A stretch of DNA of 57,457 nt from a virus. The position numbers and the translations under genes are program-made. The stretch covers positions 1-57,457 of IMG/VR virus record IMGVR_UViG_3300032224_000443. One strand, given 5' to 3'. Of this stretch, positions 23,422 through 32,633 are shown one piece after another. Positions within the stretch are counted from its first letter, which is position 1. Every line of letters starts with the position of its first letter. Below the pieces are notes generated by a model that saw only the letters and a program-made list of their open reading frames with translations, ran no database searches and was not told where the DNA came from.

Positions 23422-24923
23422 TGGCAGGCATATTTAACAAAAATATTAAAAATAAATTTATCGAAGAGATGAAAACTGATTTTGGAAGCACAAATTCCAA
23501 TTATTATATTACTTTTGGTAAATTTACAGAATGGCCAGATGATTTAAATCCGCCGTCTACTAATACTTCTATACAAGAATCATTTTATAATGTTTATTCA
23601 AATATTTTATTTGGTAAAAAAGTATCTGCTTCTGATATAGGATATATTGCTAAAACAATCACATGGACAACAGGAACAGTATACAACTATTATTCACATT
23701 TAGATCCTAATCTTTATACTAAAAAATTCTATGTAATTAATAGTAAAAATAGAGTATATAAATGTCTATTTAATAATTACGGTGCTGCTTCTACTACAGA
23801 ACCAGACACTGTTCAAACCAGTGGTGATTTTACAACTACAGCTGATGGATATATTTGGAAATATCTATTTACTATAGATTCCGCATCTAGAACGAAATTT
23901 AGTACAACTAATTATTTTCCTATTGTTCCTAATTCTACAGTTGCTAGAACTGCCATAAAAGGCGGTTTGCATGTTATGGTAGTTGACAATGCGGGAACTG
24001 GTTATATTGGTGCTAACGGAAGTATTGATCAAGTTATTAATACTAAATTTTTTAAAATAGCTAATTCTGGTGCTACCAACATTAATGGTGCTTATGGACA
24101 ATCATCTTTTTATGTGTATTCAGGTAGCGGTTCTCCTGCATTATCAGTAGTATCTGAATATGTTGTTAATACAACAGGAAAATTTGTTAAAACAGCACAA
24201 CCAATTACAGGTTTAGATAGTACATCACTTTATACTATTACACCTCAAGTTCAAATTGTTGGTGATGGTACTGGTGCTACAGCTATATCAAATATTAATT
24301 CAAATACTGGTGCATTAACATCAGTTACTGTAACAAATAAAGGCAGAAATTATTCTTACGCTAATGTTACAATAAAAGCAAATTCTAACTTTGGATCATT
24401 GGCTACTGTATATCCTATAATTTCTCCTCCTGGTGGACACGGATCTGATTCTATTTCCGAATTAGGTAGTGAAATATTAGGATTATCTATAGAAACAACT
24501 ACTGGAGATGGTTTTCCTTCTTGGGGAAAATATAGACAAATCGGTTTGATATATAATCCCACTGCATCTGCTAATGCTACAGCATATCAAAATACATCTT
24601 TTAATCAAATGTATAATTTCCAAGTTTTTAGTGGTGCTAGTATTTTAAGTACTGGAGAAAAAATTGTAGGATTAAATAGTAAAGCTACTGCACAAGTAGC
24701 ATACATGAATACATCAAGAATGTATGTTTTAAATGTTGTTGGTTCATTCCAACCTTATGAAACAGTATTGTCAAATGATACTGGCAAAACTGTTACGATC
24801 ACAGTTATAAATAGTCCTGACCTAGTACCTTATTCCGGCGAAGTGTTTTATTATAAAAACATTCAACCAATTAGTAGAACTGGTATTAAAGCAGAACAAG
24901 TTAAATTATATTTTAATTTTTAA
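23421..24923 (+). CDS. gp8: gp8 baseplate wedge protein
   Basis: A 500-residue protein (T4 gp8 334; marine homologues are longer). NSNYYITFGKFTEWPDD, YYSHLDPNLYTKKFYVINSK, RVYKCLFNNYGAASTTEP and TTADGYIWKYLFTID are the conserved gp8 parts. The middle contains a GTGATAISNINSNTGALTSV beta unit. The end reads GEVFYYKNIQPISRTGIKAE, also conserved. It acts in the wedge with gp6, gp7 and gp10. The next gene starts 9 nt downstream, preceded by AAGGGA. Confidence 0.88.
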   Translation: MAGIFNKNIKNKFIEEMKTDFGSTNSNYYITFGKFTEWPDDLNPPSTNTSIQESFYNVYSNILFGKKVSASDIGYIAKTITWTTGTVYNYYSHLDPNLYTKKFYVINSKNRVYKCLFNNYGAASTTEPDTVQTSGDFTTTADGYIWKYLFTIDSASRTKFSTTNYFPIVPNSTVARTAIKGGLHVMVVDNAGTGYIGANGSIDQVINTKFFKIANSGATNINGAYGQSSFYVYSGSGSPALSVVSEYVVNTTGKFVKTAQPITGLDSTSLYTITPQVQIVGDGTGATAISNINSNTGALTSVTVTNKGRNYSYANVTIKANSNFGSLATVYPIISPPGGHGSDSISELGSEILGLSIETTTGDGFPSWGKYRQIGLIYNPTASANATAYQNTSFNQMYNFQVFSGASILSTGEKIVGLNSKATAQVAYMNTSRMYVLNVVGSFQPYETVLSNDTGKTVTITVINSPDLVPYSGEVFYYKNIQPISRTGIKAEQVKLYFNF

Positions 24924-24932
24924 GGGAATACG

Positions 24933-27900
24933 ATGGCTGAGTTACAAACTAATTTCGATGTTGCTCCATTTTATGATGATTATGATGAAGACAAACAATA
25001 TTATAGAATGTTGTTTCGTCCAGCAACAGCTGTACAAGCAAGAGAATTAACTCAGCTTCAAACAATGATGCAGAAACAAATTTCACGATTTGGTTCTAGC
25101 ATTTATAAAGATGGTAGTGTTGTTGAAGGTTGTAATTTTACTTCATATCCTGCTATTCCTCAAGTTAAATTTACTGATGGTAATACTTCAACTATTGATT
25201 TTTCTTTAATTGTAAAAGGCAATAGTGACGTAGCAAATTCACAATCACATCTTACTAATTCTTATCTTCTTGTTTCAAATACTACAGGATTAAGAGCAGC
25301 CGTTTTTGATGCATTTGTTGGCGCTGAAGCAGTAGTAAATCAAGGTGCTGCAGATACTAATCGTGCATACGTGTTATATTTAAATTCTGGTAATAATGCA
25401 GGACAACAAATTTCTACATTTAAAACTGTAAGTGAAAGAGTGGACGTATATAATCCAAATCAAGATAAAATGGGCCCATTGGTTTCTACAAACAGAGTTG
25501 GTGTTCTTTATACTCTTTCTTCTAATAGTACAGTGAATGCTCTTGGTGTTGGTTATGGAATACACATAGGACAAGGAATAGTATATCAAAAAGGATTCTT
25601 TTTAAAGACGCTTGCTGATAATTTTATTATTAAAGAACATTCTTCAAATATTGCTGGTATCAGAGTTGGATTTAATACTGCTGAATCTATTGTAAAACCA
25701 GCCGCAGATAATACATTATATGACAATTCTATTGGAAGTCCAAATCAAAATGCTCCTGGAGCATACAGACTTAAATTGGTTCCATCTCTTGTATCATATG
25801 ATTCTGCTAACACACAAGTTACTATTCCTACAGATTTCTTACCTATTGTAGATTTTGATAATGGTATTGGCGTTCCTGTCAATTCTGTAGTTGATCCACA
25901 ATATAGTCTTATCGGTGATATGATTGCTCAAAGAACAAAAGAAGAATCTGGTGATTATATTGTTCGTCCGTTTCAAGTTAATGTTGAAGCTTCATCAAAT
26001 TCTCAAACATTTTATTATACAGTTTCTCCAGGAACAGCATATGTTGATGGATATAGAATTAATTATGATGTTGCACAAAGAATAGAAGTTAACAGAGCAA
26101 CATATACACAATCTGTTAATAATCAAATTTCTACAATGAATTTTGGTAATTATATAAAAGTTAAAGAATTAGTAGGTATTATTGATGTAGGTTCGGTTCC
26201 AGACATTGGAATATATAATACGCCACAGTCAGCAATTTCAAATAATGCTTCTATTTCTGCTCCATTAGGAACTTGGGTAGGGAATGCTAACGTAAAAGCA
26301 GTAATATTTAATTCGGGTCAAAAAGGAACTCCGACTGCAGATTATCTACTTTATCTTAGCAACATTAGAATGCAACCTGGTTATAATTTTGAAACATCTG
26401 CTAAAAGTTTTTATGTAAACGGAACTTATGGTAAAGTATGGGCAGATATAAGTTTAGCTAATGTTAATTCTAATGCAGCAATGAGTGAAGTATTAACTAA
26501 AAAATTAATTTTTGATACTGGTTTAACTGGTGTAAAAAGACTTACAAGTAATACTGGTGTTAATAATACTTCTTATATTTACAGAACAACATCTTCTTCT
26601 ACAACATTAACTAGAGGTACTGGTGGTACTCTTGGTATAGCTACAGCTAGTTTTAATTTACCTTCAGACACATATAATTATGGTGTAACATCTACCGGTG
26701 ATACAATTCAAGAAAAAATCCATGTTATGTTTGTTGGAGATTATCTATCGAATTTATATTCTTCAGGAACAACTTTATTACCAAATACAAATTGGTCAAA
26801 TGCTACTCACAGTGTACTAAGTACACCAGTACCTACAGCTGGACAAGTTACTTTTATTTCAAATTATAATGCTACTGATTATACTCAAAATCCAAAAGTG
26901 GGTGAAAATATTCAAATAGCAAATGGTACTACAGTTTCATACCATACAATAACTGCAGTCACTTCTGCTAATTCAATACAAGTTACTCCACCAATAACTT
27001 TAATTCCGGTTCCTAGCAGTGGTTTTGCAGTACGTAAATATCACAAAGCCGGTTCTTATGTTAATTTTAATGGAACAGGAAATGTTATATCTTTCAGTGG
27101 AACGCCAGTTACTACTGCGTCTATATCTTTAAGTATGGATCTGTATCCATATACCATAGCATCCGGATCAACAACAACTCAAACTTTTGCGTTGCAATCT
27201 CAAATTCCTTCTATTAGAACTACAGCAGTTCCAATATTAAAAGATGTTAAAAAAGAAACAGTAATTGGTATTAACTGTGCTTCTCATTATGCAACTACAA
27301 CAGGACCATGGTCATTAGGAATGCCTGATGTGTATAAAATCACGGGTGTTTATGTGGGAGCATCATTTGCTAACACAAATCCAAATAGAATAGATTGGTT
27401 TGAATATGATAATGGTCAAACTGATCAATTTTATGGTTTAGCACAATTAAAAATTCTTCCACAATATAAATCACAAATTACATCTGCTAGCAGAATGTTA
27501 GTTCAATTTAGTCATTTTACTCCTAATTTAACTGCTTCTCAAGCAACATTCTTCTCCAAAGATTCATATTCTATTGATGATGCTAATACTGCTAATACAA
27601 CAGCTATTCAAACAGCACAAATCCCTATATTTAAATCAACAGACGGTACTAATTATGATTTAAGAAATTATATAGATATGAGACCTGTTCTTTCAAATAC
27701 AGCAAACGTATATGTTGCTGCAGCAGGGTTAGCCGGAATGACTATTAATCCAGCTAATAATCAATCTATATATTATAGTACTGCTTCTACTAAATTAGCA
27801 ATCGAGCCAGATTCTAGTTTTACATTTAATGTTGAATATTATCTTCCAAGAGCAGATGCTTTATTAATAACTAAAGAAAAAAGAGTTGTTGTAAAATCTG

Positions 27901-28010
27901 GAGCTCCAGCTTTTAATCCTAAACCACCTATACTAAATAATTCGGGAATGAAAATTGCTGATATTGTAGTTCCTCCTTATCCATCTTTAACATTCCAAGA
28001 AGCAGAATAA
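24933..28010 (+). CDS. DUF4815-type large baseplate/fibre-base protein, first part
   Basis: A 1025-residue protein with the DUF4815 start: YDEDKQYYRMLFRPATAVQA, RELTQLQTMMQKQISRFG and YKDGSVVEGC, then a long beta-rich body (GTAYVDGYRINYDV) and a C-terminal DYDLRNY-like region with DMRPVL and VPPYPSLTFQEAE. It occupies the gp9/gp10 place in marine T4-like baseplates and probably anchors fibres. In related phages I know, this part continues into the next two frames as one chain; here it stops one base before the next ATG. Confidence 0.72.
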   Translation: MAELQTNFDVAPFYDDYDEDKQYYRMLFRPATAVQARELTQLQTMMQKQISRFGSSIYKDGSVVEGCNFTSYPAIPQVKFTDGNTSTIDFSLIVKGNSDVANSQSHLTNSYLLVSNTTGLRAAVFDAFVGAEAVVNQGAADTNRAYVLYLNSGNNAGQQISTFKTVSERVDVYNPNQDKMGPLVSTNRVGVLYTLSSNSTVNALGVGYGIHIGQGIVYQKGFFLKTLADNFIIKEHSSNIAGIRVGFNTAESIVKPAADNTLYDNSIGSPNQNAPGAYRLKLVPSLVSYDSANTQVTIPTDFLPIVDFDNGIGVPVNSVVDPQYSLIGDMIAQRTKEESGDYIVRPFQVNVEASSNSQTFYYTVSPGTAYVDGYRINYDVAQRIEVNRATYTQSVNNQISTMNFGNYIKVKELVGIIDVGSVPDIGIYNTPQSAISNNASISAPLGTWVGNANVKAVIFNSGQKGTPTADYLLYLSNIRMQPGYNFETSAKSFYVNGTYGKVWADISLANVNSNAAMSEVLTKKLIFDTGLTGVKRLTSNTGVNNTSYIYRTTSSSTTLTRGTGGTLGIATASFNLPSDTYNYGVTSTGDTIQEKIHVMFVGDYLSNLYSSGTTLLPNTNWSNATHSVLSTPVPTAGQVTFISNYNATDYTQNPKVGENIQIANGTTVSYHTITAVTSANSIQVTPPITLIPVPSSGFAVRKYHKAGSYVNFNGTGNVISFSGTPVTTASISLSMDLYPYTIASGSTTTQTFALQSQIPSIRTTAVPILKDVKKETVIGINCASHYATTTGPWSLGMPDVYKITGVYVGASFANTNPNRIDWFEYDNGQTDQFYGLAQLKILPQYKSQITSASRMLVQFSHFTPNLTASQATFFSKDSYSIDDANTANTTAIQTAQIPIFKSTDGTNYDLRNYIDMRPVLSNTANVYVAAAGLAGMTINPANNQSIYYSTASTKLAIEPDSSFTFNVEYYLPRADALLITKEKRVVVKSGAPAFNPKPPILNNSGMKIADIVVPPYPSLTFQEAE

Positions 28011-28011
28011 T

Positions 28012-29781
28012 ATGGTTTATAATAGAAAAGATTTAGCTGTACAAGTAGGCCTTACGCAAAATAAAGGCTATACTATGAAAGAAATTTCAAATTTGGAAGC
28101 AAGAATTAAAAATATTGAATATTATACTGTTTTAAATATGCTCGCTTTAGATACTAAAACAACAACGGTAAAAAACGATGCTGGATTTGAACGTTTTAAA
28201 AATGGCATTTTTGCTGATCCTTTTAATGACGATAGTATAGCAAGAACTAATGATGTTGAATTTAATATGGCTATTAGTGCTAAAAAATCTATAGCAAGAC
28301 CAAATTATAATGAAGCGTTCGTTCAATTTAATATAGATTCTAATACTACTACTGGAGTTAAAATAAAAGGCGGTTATGCTTTATTAAATTATACTAATGA
28401 AAATATTGGCGGTAATCCTAATGCTTCAATTTATAGAAATTGTGCAGAAACATTTTTTAGTTTTAAAGGTGTTGTAAGTTTATATCCTAATTTTGATAAT
28501 TCTAATCAAAATAAAAATGCAGTCCCACAAACTATTGTTGTTGATATTGCAAGTGCATTTCAAGATCAAGCAAAAACAGGCGCATTTAAAAATATCGACG
28601 CTGTTGAAACTGGAGCCAAAACATTAGTAAGTAAAATTGGTGCAACTAATTATTGGCAACAAACACAAACACAAACCGTAACTGATATTGCAGTTACATC
28701 AACACCAGCAACGCAAGATCTTGGTGATTTTGTTAAAGATGTTTCTTTACTTCCATATATGGTTTCTAGACCTATTGCTTTTGTTGGAAATGGATTAAAA
28801 CCAAATACAATAATATATCCATTTTTTGATAAAAAACTAGTTAGTCAATATTGTGCTCCAGCTACTATGGACACCACTTTTGTTTTAAATGGTCCTAATG
28901 ATCCTAGTAAAATAGCAAAACAATCTGGTAATTTAGGAGATGTATTAAAAACTAATTCTTTAGGAAATGTAGTAGGTATATTTTTCTTACCAGCAAATAC
29001 ATTTAGAGCTGGAGAAAGAGTATTTACTCTTATTGATACTCAAAATATAGATGCTGTAGATGCTATATTAACAAGTGCGGAAGGAAGATATACTTCATCA
29101 AGTCTTTCAACAACAAAACAAAATTTAAAATTTGAAGTAGATGAGCCGACATTTACTCCAACAACTGTTACAAATAAACTTCCTCCTTTAGCATGGACAA
29201 CTACAGATCCACCACCACCTCCGCCTCCATCAGATGCTACTGGAGGAACTGGTGGTTGTTGTTTTGATCCTAATGCTTTAGTATCAATGTCTGATGGTAG
29301 TTATAAGAAAATTTGTGAAATTCAAATTAATGATATTGTTATTGATGGATCTAATGGAATTAACGTCGTTACTGGAATTGAAACTCCTAAATTATTAGAT
29401 CGTTATATGGTTTCATTTAACAATAATTGGGCGTTTATATCAGAAGAACATCCTATTATGACATCAGAAGGTTGGGGTGCTTTTGAACCTGAAAGTAGAC
29501 ATGTTGATGAGATATTCGTTGGCAAATTAGTCAAAATTGATATTGGATCTAAAATTCTCAAATCAGATGGAACATATGAAACAATAGAAACAATTAACTA
29601 CAAAACTATGCCAGAAGATTATATCATATATAATTTACTACTAGATGGCGATCATATGTATCATGTTGAAGGTTATGTTGTACATAATAAAGGCAACGAT
29701 ACTGGTGGCGGAACTACTACAGGATCTATGCATCCAGATAGCTATGGAAATTATAATACACAAAGTCATGGCGGTGTATAA
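28012..29781 (+). CDS. Structural protein, second part, with C-terminal Hint (intein-like) domain
   Basis: A 589-residue protein. The start GYTMKEISNLEARIKNIEYY and DAGFERFKNGIFADPF match the middle of the large DUF4815 proteins. After a linker with seven prolines and TGGTGG comes a Hint domain, residues about 417-559: Cys416/417, LVSMSDGSYKKICEIQINDI, the ISEEHPIMTSEGW block B with its His, and YNLLLDGDHMYHVEGYVVHN. It is about 143 residues, so there is no homing endonuclease. The residue after HN is Lys, not Cys/Ser/Thr, so cleavage rather than splicing is expected. A 30-residue Gly/Thr-rich tail ends the frame. Confidence 0.82.
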   Translation: MVYNRKDLAVQVGLTQNKGYTMKEISNLEARIKNIEYYTVLNMLALDTKTTTVKNDAGFERFKNGIFADPFNDDSIARTNDVEFNMAISAKKSIARPNYNEAFVQFNIDSNTTTGVKIKGGYALLNYTNENIGGNPNASIYRNCAETFFSFKGVVSLYPNFDNSNQNKNAVPQTIVVDIASAFQDQAKTGAFKNIDAVETGAKTLVSKIGATNYWQQTQTQTVTDIAVTSTPATQDLGDFVKDVSLLPYMVSRPIAFVGNGLKPNTIIYPFFDKKLVSQYCAPATMDTTFVLNGPNDPSKIAKQSGNLGDVLKTNSLGNVVGIFFLPANTFRAGERVFTLIDTQNIDAVDAILTSAEGRYTSSSLSTTKQNLKFEVDEPTFTPTTVTNKLPPLAWTTTDPPPPPPPSDATGGTGGCCFDPNALVSMSDGSYKKICEIQINDIVIDGSNGINVVTGIETPKLLDRYMVSFNNNWAFISEEHPIMTSEGWGAFEPESRHVDEIFVGKLVKIDIGSKILKSDGTYETIETINYKTMPEDYIIYNLLLDGDHMYHVEGYVVHNKGNDTGGGTTTGSMHPDSYGNYNTQSHGGV

Positions 29782-29818
29782 TTTTACTATACAATAATAC
29801 AGAAAGAAAATTCACAAA

Positions 29819-31522
29819 ATGATGATAGATGGTAATCCAATAGCACAAAGTTTTACAGTATCGGGCACTGCTTCTGCAGGATTGCCGGGAATATTCTTAA
29901 CTCAACTTGGTGTGTTTTTTAAAAAGAAAAGTTCATCTGCTAGTATCTACTGTGCTGTTGTAGAAATGAATAATGGCGTTCCTGATCCAGGTAAAAGAAT
30001 TGGTTCAGCTGCATTGTCACCACAATATGTTACTATTAGTGAAGATGCTTCTTCAGAAACTATTTTTGAATTTGATAAACCATTAATGTTAACTGCCGAT
30101 AAAGAATATGCATTTTATTTGTATCCAGCAAGTAACAGTACTGATTATGAAATGTGGGTTTCAGAAATAGGTGGTAAAGATACATTAACTGGAAATTCAA
30201 TTACCCAACAACCATATCCTGGCGCTCTTTTTGTATCTTCAAATGGAAGTACATGGAATCCTATTTTAACTCAAGACATTAAATTTAATCTTTATAGAGC
30301 AAAATTTACATCATCTGGCGGAACATTAGCTTTAAGAAATAAACCAGACGAATATTTTTCTTTAGATTTATCTGTAGCATCTGGTGGTATTCAGAAAAAA
30401 ACAACCGGTACACAAATTCAAGTTGGCGATATTGTATATGCTGCTAATGCTACCAGTTTAACTTCTATTTTAACTACTAATAATACATTATATCCTTTAG
30501 GTTATGTTAAATCAGTAGACGAAGTTTCCGGTATTTTATTTTTAGAAAATTCTAACGGTAAATTTACAAATAACAGTTCAACTCCAAATTACAGCAATAT
30601 TAGAATTTATAGAACTCCAGATCCTGCTAATACATCATATATTACTGAAACTTATAGAATTGCTAATGCTATTATATCGACAATAGACGATTTAAAATAT
30701 AATGCTTTTGTTCCTAAATTTTCTATATCAGAACCTACTGGAACATATGTTACAACAGAATATACTGGAACTAGCAATACCACTTATACTGTACCAAATG
30801 CTAAAGATACAGTAGCTGCAATTCCTTTAAATGAAACTCTTTATGAAAATAGAGACTATGAAAGAGTTGTAAGAAGTTATTCTAATGAAGTTGCTGCTGG
30901 TACATATGGTACTACAGGAACTGCTACTTACAATATTAAAATGACAACATATAGTCCATATGTTTCTCCAATTATTAATTTAAAAGCAAGATCTTTTAAT
31001 TATATTCAAAATGTTATTAATAACGATGATTATAATGAATGGACAAGATATGGTAACGCAAAAACCAAATATATATCTAAAACAGTTGTTTTAAATACTC
31101 CTGCAGAAGATTTAATTGTATATATTACTGCTTATAAACCAGCCGGAACTAATATTAAAGCATATGCTAAATTCTTTAATGCTGATACAGATCCAGGAAC
31201 ATTCGATACAAAAGTATGGACTGAATTATCATATTTAAATAACGGAAACAATCTTTATTGTTCACCTAATAATATAAATGATTTAAAAGAATTTTCTTTT
31301 AGTCCTCCAAAATCAGCAGCTCGTCCTTCTGGTAATACAACATTATCAGCATATTCAGATACCACAAGTACTCCATATGCAAATTTATTAACATATTATG
31401 ATGAAAATAATGTTATACATAAAAAATTTAATATGTTTTCTATAAAACTTGTTATGTTGGCAACTGATGGTGCAAAATATCCAATAATGGCTGATGTTCG
31501 TGCTATAGCATTATTATTATGA
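29819..31522 (+). CDS. Structural protein, third part (fibre-base protein)
   Basis: A 567-residue protein beginning MMIDGNPIAQSFTVSG, which looks like an internal segment of the large DUF4815-type chain (DP-A-QTF in relatives) rather than a natural N-terminus. It continues with GIFLTQLGVFFKKKSSSASI, PDPGKRIGSAALSP and DYEMWVSEIGG, a carbohydrate-binding-like beta sandwich, then PYVSPIINLKARSFNYIQNVIN and DVRAIALLL at the end. 37 nt with stops in all relevant phases separate it from the Hint-bearing frame. The ribosome binding site is weak (AGAAAG). Confidence 0.68.
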   Translation: MMIDGNPIAQSFTVSGTASAGLPGIFLTQLGVFFKKKSSSASIYCAVVEMNNGVPDPGKRIGSAALSPQYVTISEDASSETIFEFDKPLMLTADKEYAFYLYPASNSTDYEMWVSEIGGKDTLTGNSITQQPYPGALFVSSNGSTWNPILTQDIKFNLYRAKFTSSGGTLALRNKPDEYFSLDLSVASGGIQKKTTGTQIQVGDIVYAANATSLTSILTTNNTLYPLGYVKSVDEVSGILFLENSNGKFTNNSSTPNYSNIRIYRTPDPANTSYITETYRIANAIISTIDDLKYNAFVPKFSISEPTGTYVTTEYTGTSNTTYTVPNAKDTVAAIPLNETLYENRDYERVVRSYSNEVAAGTYGTTGTATYNIKMTTYSPYVSPIINLKARSFNYIQNVINNDDYNEWTRYGNAKTKYISKTVVLNTPAEDLIVYITAYKPAGTNIKAYAKFFNADTDPGTFDTKVWTELSYLNNGNNLYCSPNNINDLKEFSFSPPKSAARPSGNTTLSAYSDTTSTPYANLLTYYDENNVIHKKFNMFSIKLVMLATDGAKYPIMADVRAIALLL

Positions 31523-31531
31523 GTATAATTT

Positions 31532-31768
31532 ATGAAAAATGATATATTAAAAGATGAATATGTGATACAAAAAGATAATCCTGGTGCTTTAGTAAATAAA
31601 GATGTATACGGTTTACAAGAATATGAAGAAAAAAGAAAAGCATTTTATGAAACTAAAGAAAAATTAAATGAAGTAGAATTAATAAAAAACGATGTTGATT
31701 CTATAAAAAATGATTTGAGTGAATTAAAAAATTTATTATTGAAAGTTTTAGAAAATGGTGGAAAATAA
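31532..31768 (+). CDS. Small coiled-coil protein
   Basis: A 78-residue protein; residues about 32-74 form a heptad coiled coil (KEKLNEVELIKNDVDSIKND, then LSELKNLLLKVLENG). The coil resembles the C-terminus of the following oxygenase. The N-terminal part YVIQKDNPGALVNKDVYGLQEYEEKR is found in small proteins beside T4-like fibre genes. It may form a trimer and act in fibre assembly; this is inference. It overlaps the oxygenase gene by 14 nt. Confidence 0.6.
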   Translation: MKNDILKDEYVIQKDNPGALVNKDVYGLQEYEEKRKAFYETKEKLNEVELIKNDVDSIKNDLSELKNLLLKVLENGGK

Positions 31769-32633
31769 AATAGAGGCGATTAGTCAAAATTTATTTGGTG
31801 TACCAATTTGGAAAATGCAGTTCAAACACCATGAAGTATTAAAACCTCAATGGTTAGAATATATGTCTAATAAAGAAAATTTTAGAAATCATACTATGAA
31901 TTCTAGATTATATTTTACAAGCGCAGAATTACATAAAGAACCTGTTTTTGAACCATTAAAAGATTTTTTTCAACAAAGTTTAGAATATGTAATGGATGAT
32001 TTAGGTTATTTGCCTAATATCGGAATGACGGGTATGTGGGGAACAGTCCATCCAGAAGGTGGATATCATCATAAACATACTCATCATAATTCATTTTTAG
32101 CTGGTGTATATTATCTCGATGGTAATGAAAAATCATCCGGAACTACATTTTTCGCTCACGATCATTATCAACATATAATTGCTCCTGCTATTAATAAAAA
32201 TAAAAAATTTAAAATGAGTTTAGAATATACACATTCTTTTGAAGAAGGCTCTTTAATTATATTTCCTGCATGGTTACATCATTCAACATCATCTAATAAT
32301 TTCAAACACACTAAAAAATATAGAAAAATAATATCGTTTAATTCTATGCCTATAGGAATGACTAATACAGATCCTTTTGATAGATACAATTATCAAGATG
32401 TATCAGATAAATCTCTTACTAAGAACAACTCAGAATTATACAATTATGACGAAAATAAACATGTTATGAATTTAGATAATTTTGAATATTTTAAACAAAA
32501 TAATGAATCAGAAGTTATTATTGAAAAACAAACGCCGATAAATGAAATAAATACATTGAAAGCAGAAGTTGGTTCGTTAAAAACTGAACTAACGGAATTA
32601 AAAGATCTATTAGTAAAAGCATTAGGAAAATAA
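31755..32633 (+). CDS. 2OG-Fe(II) oxygenase with C-terminal coiled coil
   Basis: A 292-residue protein. Residues about 8-205 are a 2OG-Fe(II) oxygenase of the type common in marine phages: FGVPIWKMQF at the start, GMWGTVHPEGGYHHKHTHHN with the iron-binding His (about 104-111), FLAGVYYLDG, FEEGSLIIFPAWLHHST and KYRKIISFNSMPIG with the conserved Arg for 2-oxoglutarate. Residues about 262-292 (LKAEVGSLKTELTELKDLLV) form a coiled coil not expected in the enzyme family. It probably hydroxylates a protein; fibres are the nearest candidates. Substrate unknown. Confidence 0.82.
   Translation: MVENKIEAISQNLFGVPIWKMQFKHHEVLKPQWLEYMSNKENFRNHTMNSRLYFTSAELHKEPVFEPLKDFFQQSLEYVMDDLGYLPNIGMTGMWGTVHPEGGYHHKHTHHNSFLAGVYYLDGNEKSSGTTFFAHDHYQHIIAPAINKNKKFKMSLEYTHSFEEGSLIIFPAWLHHSTSSNNFKHTKKYRKIISFNSMPIGMTNTDPFDRYNYQDVSDKSLTKNNSELYNYDENKHVMNLDNFEYFKQNNESEVIIEKQTPINEINTLKAEVGSLKTELTELKDLLVKALGK

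Noticed and set aside
29782-29818. Simple sequencing frameshift joining the Hint frame to the next frame
   Set aside because: The next frame has its own stop at 29795 upstream of its ATG, so one indel near the junction would not give a continuous chain without also changing the Hint tail.
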